From contig JBKBUF010000050.1 in the NCBI GenBank assembly GCA_046290815.1, positions 1 to 18,181 of the forward strand: a DNA stretch of 18,181 nt. The letters are read 5' to 3'. A program made the position numbers and the translations under genes. Shown here one piece after another: positions 12,553 to 18,181 of this stretch. The notes under the pieces are model-generated. The model was not told where the DNA came from. It saw only the letters and a program-made list of their open reading frames with translations, and made no database searches. This DNA is from JBKBUF01 sp046290815 (GTDB lineage Bacteria > Bacteroidota > Bacteroidia > Cytophagales > Cytophagaceae). Each line of letters opens with the position of its first letter. Position 1 is the first letter of the stretch.

Positions 12553-13658
12553 TGTACATGAAGAAGAACAGATGGCTGATCATAGTTTTTATTTTGATAG
12601 GAATAGTACTTCTGATCATAATTAATCCATTTAGCAGATTTTTAGCGGAAGAACAACCTGAAATAAAGCCTCCATCCGCAGGAATCCCTGAAGTAATAGC
12701 GGTTGTGGCAACACCGGAGTTATTAGAGAATAAGATTAACATTACCGGTACTGTACTCCCTAATGAAGAAGTACAACTTAGAAGTGAAGCCACAGGTCGG
12801 ATCACTTCAATCAACTTCACAGAAGACAGTCCGGTAACCAAAGGCCAACTGCTTGTAAAAATCAATGATAGGGATCTTAAAGCTCAGTTGAGTAAAATCA
12901 AAGTACAGGAAAAGTTAGCTTCCGATGATGAATACAGAAAAAGAAAATTACTCGAAATAAACGGTATAAGTCAGGAGGAATATGACAGGGCTGCTAACCT
13001 TGTAAAAACTCTTCAGGCTGATGTGGAGTTGCTGGAAGCCCAGATTGCCAAAACCGAAATCAGAGCTCCTTTTAATGGTGTGGTCGGGCTCCGTTTTCTG
13101 AGTGAAGGTGGTTATGTTTCTCCTAATGATCTTGTTGCTTCCATTCAGGAATTAAATCCGGTGAAGATAGAATTTAATGTACCTGAAAGGTACGCAGATC
13201 TGGTGCGCAAGGGTTCTGCTATTAAATTCTCAGTGGCTGGCAGTGATAAATTATATTCCGGAACTGTGTATGCCGCATCTACCAGCATTGATCTGAACAC
13301 CCGTACGCTTACAGTAAGAGCCAAGGCTCCCAATCCTGACCGTTCCCTGACTCCAGGCTCATTTGTAAAAATCTCCTTTACGCTTCAGTTAATCAAAGAT
13401 GCATTGCTGCTTCCGTCAGAAGCAGTAGTACCTGAACTTGGCGGACAGAAGATTTTCGTGATAAGTGCTGATACAGTAAGATCAGTAAAAGTACAGACAG
13501 GGATAAGGACTGAAGATGCAGTGCAAATTATTTCAGGCATCTCAGCTAATGATACTGTGCCGATCACCGGATTGCTTCAGCTTAAGGATGGAGCTAAAGT
13601 CAGAATAAAGGAAATCAGCGAAAGAAAAGAACTGCAGTTAAGAATAAACCCTAATTAA
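12552..13658 (+). CDS. RND efflux periplasmic adaptor (membrane-fusion protein)
   Basis: The product has 368 residues, with ATG at 12552 sharing a base with the marR stop; a second Met at codon 3 is possible. The N-terminal hydrophobic segment (about 6-24, WLIIVFILIGIVLLIII) is an uncleaved anchor, with no lipobox Cys. In the usual order follow a first lipoyl half (about 60-100, LRSEATGRITSINFTEDSPVTKGQLL), a helical hairpin (about 105-165), the second lipoyl half (KTEIRAPFNGVVGLRFLSEGGYVS), and beta-barrel and membrane-proximal domains (about 185-350: NPVKIEFNVPERYADLVRKG; RTLTVRAKAPN; LTPGSFVKI). The short hairpin is typical of adaptors that work with RND pumps. It bridges the inner-membrane pump and the outer channel encoded directly after it. 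Confidence 0.93.
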   Translation: MYMKKNRWLIIVFILIGIVLLIIINPFSRFLAEEQPEIKPPSAGIPEVIAVVATPELLENKINITGTVLPNEEVQLRSEATGRITSINFTEDSPVTKGQLLVKINDRDLKAQLSKIKVQEKLASDDEYRKRKLLEINGISQEEYDRAANLVKTLQADVELLEAQIAKTEIRAPFNGVVGLRFLSEGGYVSPNDLVASIQELNPVKIEFNVPERYADLVRKGSAIKFSVAGSDKLYSGTVYAASTSIDLNTRTLTVRAKAPNPDRSLTPGSFVKISFTLQLIKDALLLPSEAVVPELGGQKIFVISADTVRSVKVQTGIRTEDAVQIISGISANDTVPITGLLQLKDGAKVRIKEISERKELQLRINPN

Positions 13659-13661
13659 CCT

Positions 13662-16600
13662 ATGAATCTCGCTTCTGTAAGCATTAACAGACCGGTACTT
13701 GCGACAGTGATGTCTATAGTAATTGTGATCTTCGGGATCATAGGTTTTACATTTTTAGGTGTAAGGGAATTTCCAAGCGTAGATCCGCCAATCGTCACAG
13801 TTACTACAAATTACCTTGGCGCAAGTGCGGATGTAATGGAATCACAGATAACTGAGCCGCTTGAAGAATCTATCAGCGGAATCTCCGGTATCCGTTCACT
13901 CAGCTCTGTCAGCAGCGATGGGAGAAGTACCATAACAGTGGAGTTCAATCTGGGTATGGACATGGACAATGCTGCCAACGATGTGCGTGACAGAGTTTCC
14001 AGGGCTGTTAGAAATCTTCCTCCGGATACTGATCCACCAATAGTTGTAAAAGCAGACGCTGATGCCAGTGCCATTCTTTCTCTTACTGTACAAAGTAGTA
14101 AAAGAAGTCTGCTCGAACTTTCTGAAATCGGAAATAATGTATTTAAGGAAAGTTTTCAGACAATACCGGGAGTAAGCGAGGTAAGGATCTGGGGGGAGAA
14201 AAAATACTCTATGCGTCTCCTGTTCGATCCGGCAAAACTTTCTGCCTATCATCTGACACCCATTGATGTAAGGAATGCACTGCTTGCAGAAAATGTAGAA
14301 CTGCCTTCAGGACGAATTGAAGGTTACAGAACCGAGTTGACTGTAAGAACGATGGGAAGGCTTACAACTCCTGAAGAGTTTAATGAACTCATCATTAAAG
14401 AATGGGAGGGTGGTGTAGTAAAGCTTAGAGATGTGGGCAGAGCCGAACTTCTTCCGGAAAATGAAAGAACAATTCTGAAAGGAAATGGTGGCATTCCTAT
14501 GATAGGTGTGGCCATTAATCCACAGGCAGGTTCCAACCATATAGAAATCGCCAATGAGTTTTATAAAAGAATTGAGCAGCTGAAAAAAGATCTGCCATCC
14601 GATATACAATTAGGTATTGCACTTGATACAACAATTTCTATCAGAAAGGCTATCAAAGAAGTAGAAGAAACTATTTTTATTGCATTCGGATTGGTGGTGC
14701 TGGTTATATTTCTTTTCCTGAGAAACTGGAGAACTACTCTTATTCCTGTTATCGCTATACCTATATCGCTGCTATCATCTTTCTTTATCATGTATGTCGC
14801 AGGGTATTCTATTAATATCCTTACACTTCTCGGAATAGTTTTGGCCACCGGACTTGTAGTGGACGATGCGATTGTGGTATTGGAAAATATATATCAGAAA
14901 ATTGAAAAAGGAGAAAACCCTGTAAAGGCAGGACATGAAGGAACCAAAGAAATTTTCTTCGCTGTAATTTCTACTACTGTAACACTCGTTTGTGTGTTTC
15001 TCCCAATCATATTTTTGCAGGGCGTGACCGGAAGGTTGTTCAGAGAGTTCGGCGTGGTAGTAGGTGGTTCGGTTATCGTTTCTTCTTTCGTTTCTCTAAC
15101 GCTCACACCTATGATGAGCTCTAAAATGCTTAAGAAGAGAAAGACACAGAATATATTCTATGAAAAAACGGAAAGATTTTTTGACTGGTTGATCAATGGT
15201 TACCATGAAAAACTAAAGTCGTTTATGAAAATGAGATGGCTTGCAGTTGTCCTTATGCTGGTTTCGATTGCCATAATATTCGGTTTGGGAAGTCTTATTC
15301 AATCAGAACTTGCACCTCTTGAAGATAAGGGTCGTTTGCAGATAATGGCCACAGCTCCGGAAGGAACTTCTTACGAAATGATGGAGCAATATATCAGTCA
15401 GCTAATAAATATAGCAGATACTATACCTGAGAAAGAGTCTATCTTATCGGTAACTGCGCCTGGTTTCGGTGCATCAATTTCCGTTAATTCAGGATTTGTA
15501 AGGCTCACTTTGAAACCTTCTGAAGAAAGAACCAGGTCACAGCAGGAACTGGCTGAAGAGTTAGGTTCCATTGTGAAGCGATATAATTTTGCAAGGGCTT
15601 TCATCATACAGGAGCAAACTATTGGAGGTGGGAGAAACAGCGGTTTGCCGGTGCAGTATGTTATTCAATCCAATGATTTTAAAAAGCTTGAGCAGATTAT
15701 TCCTGCGTTTATGAAGCAGGCACAGTCAAGCCCGGTCTTTCAGGTGGTGGATCTGAATCTGAAATTTAACAAACCTGAAATATCCGTGGAGATAGACAGG
15801 GATAGGGCAAGGGCTTTAGGTGTAACAGTCATGGATATTGCTCAGACGCTGCAGTTGTTTTTTACCGGCCAACGCTTTGGATATTTCATTATGAATGGTA
15901 AGCAATATCAGGTACTCGGACAGGCAGACAGATCTAACAGAGATGAACCATTGGATTTGAAGTCGGTTTATGTTCGGAACAAAAACAATCAATTGGTACA
16001 AATGGATAACCTGGTAAAAATTTCTACCAGAAGCAGTCCGCCTCAGCTTTTCCGGTACAACCGATATGCATCAGCCACTATCTCCGCCAATCCTGTTCAG
16101 GGAGCTACTATAGGTACAGGCATAGAAGAAATGAACAGGATAGCTGCAGAGGTGCTGGATGAATCATTCACTACCAGCCTCGCAGGTCCGTCTAAAGAAT
16201 TTGCCGAGTCATCCAGAAGTCTGATCTTTGCATTTGTATTAGCGCTTGTATTGGTATATCTGACACTTGCAGCACAGTTTGAAAGTTACCGAGATCCATT
16301 GATTATTATGTTTACTGTACCTCTTGCTATCGCAGGGGCTGTATTATCGCTATGGATGTTCGGACAAACATTTAATATCTTTAGTCAGATCGGGATCATT
16401 GTATTGATCGGTATAGTTACCAAAAACGGAATTCTGATTGTAGAGTTTGCTAACCAAAGGCAGGAACAGGGATTGTCAGTGATGGTGGCCGTAATTGAAG
16501 CTGCTGCACAAAGGTTCCGTCCTATACTTATGACAAGTCTTGCTACTGTGCTTGGTGCTTTACCTATTGCTCTTGCACTTGGTGCTTCTGCCAAAAGCAG

Positions 16601-16730
16601 GGTGCCTATGGGTATTGCCATTATAGGCGGATTGTTGTTCTCATTGGTGTTAACCTTGTTTGTAATACCGGCTTTGTATAGTTTTCTTGCCAAAGCTAAA
16701 AACGAAGCGAAGGAGGAGAAGAGCGCATGA
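13662..16730 (+). CDS. RND multidrug efflux pump inner-membrane permease (HAE1/AcrB-like)
   Basis: The 1022-residue protein has the full AcrB plan: TM1 near 10-30, the first periplasmic domain to about 335, TM2-TM6 to about 500, TM7 near 526-546, a second periplasmic domain to about 850, and TM8-TM12 to about 1010. The proton-relay residues are present: adjacent Asp401 and Asp402 in GLVVDDAIVVLENI (TM4) and Lys921 in GIVTKNGILIVEFANQR (TM10), matching AcrB Asp407/Asp408 and Lys940. EFPSVDPPIVTV at the start of the first loop is a hallmark of HAE1 pumps. It works as a proton-driven trimer expelling hydrophobic drugs from the periplasm and outer leaflet. The start lies 3 bases after the adaptor stop; the stop overlaps the channel gene start as ATGA. 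The drug range cannot be read from the sequence. Confidence 0.95.
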   Translation: MNLASVSINRPVLATVMSIVIVIFGIIGFTFLGVREFPSVDPPIVTVTTNYLGASADVMESQITEPLEESISGISGIRSLSSVSSDGRSTITVEFNLGMDMDNAANDVRDRVSRAVRNLPPDTDPPIVVKADADASAILSLTVQSSKRSLLELSEIGNNVFKESFQTIPGVSEVRIWGEKKYSMRLLFDPAKLSAYHLTPIDVRNALLAENVELPSGRIEGYRTELTVRTMGRLTTPEEFNELIIKEWEGGVVKLRDVGRAELLPENERTILKGNGGIPMIGVAINPQAGSNHIEIANEFYKRIEQLKKDLPSDIQLGIALDTTISIRKAIKEVEETIFIAFGLVVLVIFLFLRNWRTTLIPVIAIPISLLSSFFIMYVAGYSINILTLLGIVLATGLVVDDAIVVLENIYQKIEKGENPVKAGHEGTKEIFFAVISTTVTLVCVFLPIIFLQGVTGRLFREFGVVVGGSVIVSSFVSLTLTPMMSSKMLKKRKTQNIFYEKTERFFDWLINGYHEKLKSFMKMRWLAVVLMLVSIAIIFGLGSLIQSELAPLEDKGRLQIMATAPEGTSYEMMEQYISQLINIADTIPEKESILSVTAPGFGASISVNSGFVRLTLKPSEERTRSQQELAEELGSIVKRYNFARAFIIQEQTIGGGRNSGLPVQYVIQSNDFKKLEQIIPAFMKQAQSSPVFQVVDLNLKFNKPEISVEIDRDRARALGVTVMDIAQTLQLFFTGQRFGYFIMNGKQYQVLGQADRSNRDEPLDLKSVYVRNKNNQLVQMDNLVKISTRSSPPQLFRYNRYASATISANPVQGATIGTGIEEMNRIAAEVLDESFTTSLAGPSKEFAESSRSLIFAFVLALVLVYLTLAAQFESYRDPLIIMFTVPLAIAGAVLSLWMFGQTFNIFSQIGIIVLIGIVTKNGILIVEFANQRQEQGLSVMVAVIEAAAQRFRPILMTSLATVLGALPIALALGASAKSRVPMGIAIIGGLLFSLVLTLFVIPALYSFLAKAKNEAKEEKSA
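16711..16718 (+). promoter_or_regulatory. Shine-Dalgarno-like AGGAGGAG before the TolC-like gene
   Basis: AGGAGGAG lies about 8-10 bases before the ATG at 16727. Such strong sequences are rare in Bacteroidota. Here it could equally be the codons for the pump's last residues (KEEKSA), so its role as a ribosome-binding site is uncertain. Confidence 0.3.
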
Positions 16731-18025
16731 AAAAACTGATCCTTTTTTTAATTCTTTTAATTCCTGCATTGAATGTTAATGCCCAGGATACTCTTTCCTT
16801 GCAGGATGCCATTCGCATGGCTTTGGAAAATAACTTTTCCATCCGGCTGATGAAAAATGAAGTAGAGATTGCCAAAAACAATAACACAATTGCCAACGCC
16901 GGCATGCTTCCTTCATTATCCGCTACAGGAAGTCAGGATAATTCTATTACTACCACTGAGCAGAAGTTTTTTGATGGCAGAACAAGGAATGCCAGCAATG
17001 CAGGTACACACTCTCTCAATGCAGGTGTTATGATGGACTGGACTATTTTTCAGGGCTATTCTATGTTCATTGCAAAGAATACACTTGAACAACTTCAGCA
17101 AGTAGGAGAGTTGCAGCAAAGGCTAACCATAGAAAACACTGTAGCATCTGTTATCATCAGCTATTACGACATAGTAGCTCAGAATATGAGAAAGAAAGTG
17201 TTGACTGATGCTGTTAACCTTGGGAAGGAAAGAAAAAATCTGGTAGAATACATGATGCAACTTGGTTCAGCTTCCCGGCCTGATGTATTCCAGGTTTCAG
17301 TAGATCTTAACAATGACAGCGCTTCACTTTTACAACAAAATATTTTAATAAATAATCTGAAATCGAATTTTAATGTCCTGCTCGGAAGAGAAGGAGATGT
17401 GTCTTTTGAAACAGAATTGGAAATTCCTATTGAAAAAAGTTTGCAGTATGATCAGCTACTCACCAAAGTAGAGCAACAAAATACCAGATTGTTTCTTGCA
17501 AGAAGAAATATTCATCTGGCGGATCTGAACACCAGATTCTGGAAATCGCAGTATTATCCGAGGGTAAGTTTATATGGTGGATACAATTATCTTCAATCAA
17601 GATCAGAAGTTGGACTACTTCAAAGCAACCTGAACTTCGGTCCAACCTATGGTGTAAGAGCTACCTTTAATATTTTTAATGGCTTTACTAATAAAAGGAA
17701 TCTGAATAATTCTAAAATACTGCAGCAGTCTTCTGAACTGGAGTTAAGGCAAGTACAATTGGAAATAAGAAACGATCTGTTAAAGCTATACAATACCTAC
17801 ATTGGAAACCTTGAACTTATGAAACTGCAACAGGAAAATCTGATTATGGCAAGAGAGAATCTGAATATATCAGTGGAGAAATTCAGACTTGGATCTATCA
17901 ACAATATTGATTTAAGAATCATTCAGCAAAATCTTATCAATGCTGAAACAAAATATCTTGAAGCACGGTATGAAGCTAAAGTGGCGGAGACGGAACTGAT
18001 GAGGCTGGCGGGGGAAATTAATTAA
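16727..18025 (+). CDS. TolC-family outer-membrane efflux channel
   Basis: The product has 432 residues. The N-terminal MKKLILFLILLIPALNVNA is a cleavable signal peptide, with QDTLSLQDAIRMALENNFSIRLMKNEVEIAKNN following; that opening is the standard first helix of outer-membrane efflux proteins. Two structural repeats are visible: the first to about 200 and the second starting near 245 (NTRLFLARRNIHLADLNTRFWKSQYYPRVSLYGGYNY), each with long coiled helices and a strand pair (GPTYGVRATFNIFNGFTNKRN is the second repeat's strand region). TolC proteins form a trimeric channel through the outer membrane and periplasm for the RND pump. The ATGA overlap with the pump gene shows they are translated together. 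It is the last gene of the operon; no terminator hairpin is seen after it before the insertion sequence begins. Confidence 0.93.
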   Translation: MKKLILFLILLIPALNVNAQDTLSLQDAIRMALENNFSIRLMKNEVEIAKNNNTIANAGMLPSLSATGSQDNSITTTEQKFFDGRTRNASNAGTHSLNAGVMMDWTIFQGYSMFIAKNTLEQLQQVGELQQRLTIENTVASVIISYYDIVAQNMRKKVLTDAVNLGKERKNLVEYMMQLGSASRPDVFQVSVDLNNDSASLLQQNILINNLKSNFNVLLGREGDVSFETELEIPIEKSLQYDQLLTKVEQQNTRLFLARRNIHLADLNTRFWKSQYYPRVSLYGGYNYLQSRSEVGLLQSNLNFGPTYGVRATFNIFNGFTNKRNLNNSKILQQSSELELRQVQLEIRNDLLKLYNTYIGNLELMKLQQENLIMARENLNISVEKFRLGSINNIDLRIIQQNLINAETKYLEARYEAKVAETELMRLAGEIN

Positions 18026-18048
18026 GAATTAAGAATTAAGAATGATGA
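18021..18048. repeat. Short AATTAAG tandem repeat after the TolC-like gene
   Basis: The bases right at and after the stop read as three consecutive copies of a 7-base unit (AATTAAG), ending in AATGATGAATG. Such simple repeats are common after stop codons in this phylum. It may mark the junction with the following insertion sequence. Confidence 0.5.
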
Positions 18049-18062
18049 ATGCTTACGTAGAT

Positions 18063-18181
18063 GAGGCTGTAAAATAAACTGTGTCATAAAAGTAAAAAAA
18101 TGTTAAATTATACTTTTATGAACACCAAAAACAACAAAGACGAAAAATTAAAGGAATTTGAGGGCTTGTTTGAGCAAGCTC
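18063..18181 (+). mobile_element. Left end of an insertion sequence, probably IS256-like, cut by the window
   Basis: GAGGCTGTAAAATAAACTGT and the following GTCATAAAAGT resemble the terminal inverted repeats of IS256-family elements known from Bacteroidota (GTAAAATNNACTGTGT pattern). A transposase-like start codon follows about 50 bases later, at 18118. The right end is outside the window, so family and boundary are provisional. Confidence 0.5.
18118..18181 (+). CDS. Partial transposase-like gene (5' end only)
   Basis: The frame from the ATG at 18118 reads MNTKNNKDEKLKEFEGLFEQ and runs off the window. The strongly charged start followed by a short amphipathic helix is common for transposases of the IS256 type, but no catalytic motif is included, so the family is only suggested by the neighbouring inverted-repeat-like end. 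Confidence 0.45.
   Translation, partial: MNTKNNKDEKLKEFEGLFEQA

Noticed and set aside
11790..12563. Shared MYMKK start of the lipoprotein and the adaptor as a meaningful signal
   Set aside because: Only five residues alike at starts with a nearby second Met; a chance resemblance with no wider similarity.
13811..16693. Many antisense frames of 60-118 codons within the pump gene
   Set aside because: They lie wholly inside a complete RND pump gene and have no recognisable protein features; they are shadows of its codon use.
1..18181. The whole window as a composite transposon bracketed by two ISs
   Set aside because: The left end (IS21-like) and the right end (IS256-like) appear to belong to different families, so they cannot act as a matched pair.

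Overview
The window reads as an AT-rich chromosomal segment of a member of the Bacteroidota. The evidence is a set of promoters fitting the phylum's -33/-7 form (TTTG ... TAnnTTTG), a lack of Shine-Dalgarno sequences before most starts, Crp-like regulators with a compact C-terminal helix-turn-helix, DinB/DUF1801/GyrI-type small proteins and a RAYT transposase of the phylum's usual type. I cannot place it below phylum level.

Left part (1-2440), accessory DNA. Positions 1-120 look like the end of an IS21-like element abutting, and fused in frame to, a maleylpyruvate-isomerase-like gene that has no ATG of its own. An attC-like hairpin (966-1097) follows, then a small secreted-protein gene. Next comes a REP-type element carrying a RAYT (Y1, HUH) transposase gene broken by one in-frame TAG.

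Middle part (2441-11300), mostly single genes and short clusters: a Crp/Fnr-like regulator followed by a 14-bp TTGAC-N4-GTCAA palindrome and a predicted outer-membrane barrel protein; a zinc-independent MDR oxidoreductase; an internally deleted copy of the RAYT element; a phosphodiester glycosidase with a secreted companion; then a run of small probable detoxification or stress genes (VOC, membrane protein, AraC-GyrI regulator, DinB, DUF1801, YdeI/OmdA-like, SRPBCC). A degenerate third copy of the RAYT element's left end lies at 6609-6700 on the minus strand. Two copies of a different interspersed repeat, built from CGCAAAG units, flank the YdeI-like gene. A 20-bp perfect stem-loop terminator closes the SRPBCC gene and the convergent lipoprotein gene.

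Right part (11797-18025) is a compact efflux operon: MarR regulator, membrane-fusion protein, RND pump and TolC-like channel. The genes overlap or nearly abut (TAATG, 3-bp gap, ATGA), so they are almost certainly co-transcribed. The single good promoter lies before marR, and a perfect 17-bp palindrome covers its -33 element, which suggests MarR autorepression of the whole pump. The window closes in the start of another insertion sequence (probably IS256-like).

No CRISPR array, tRNA or rRNA was seen. The most notable material is non-coding: the family of three RAYT-related repeats at different stages of decay, the attC-like site, the two candidate operators and the CGCAAAG repeat pair.
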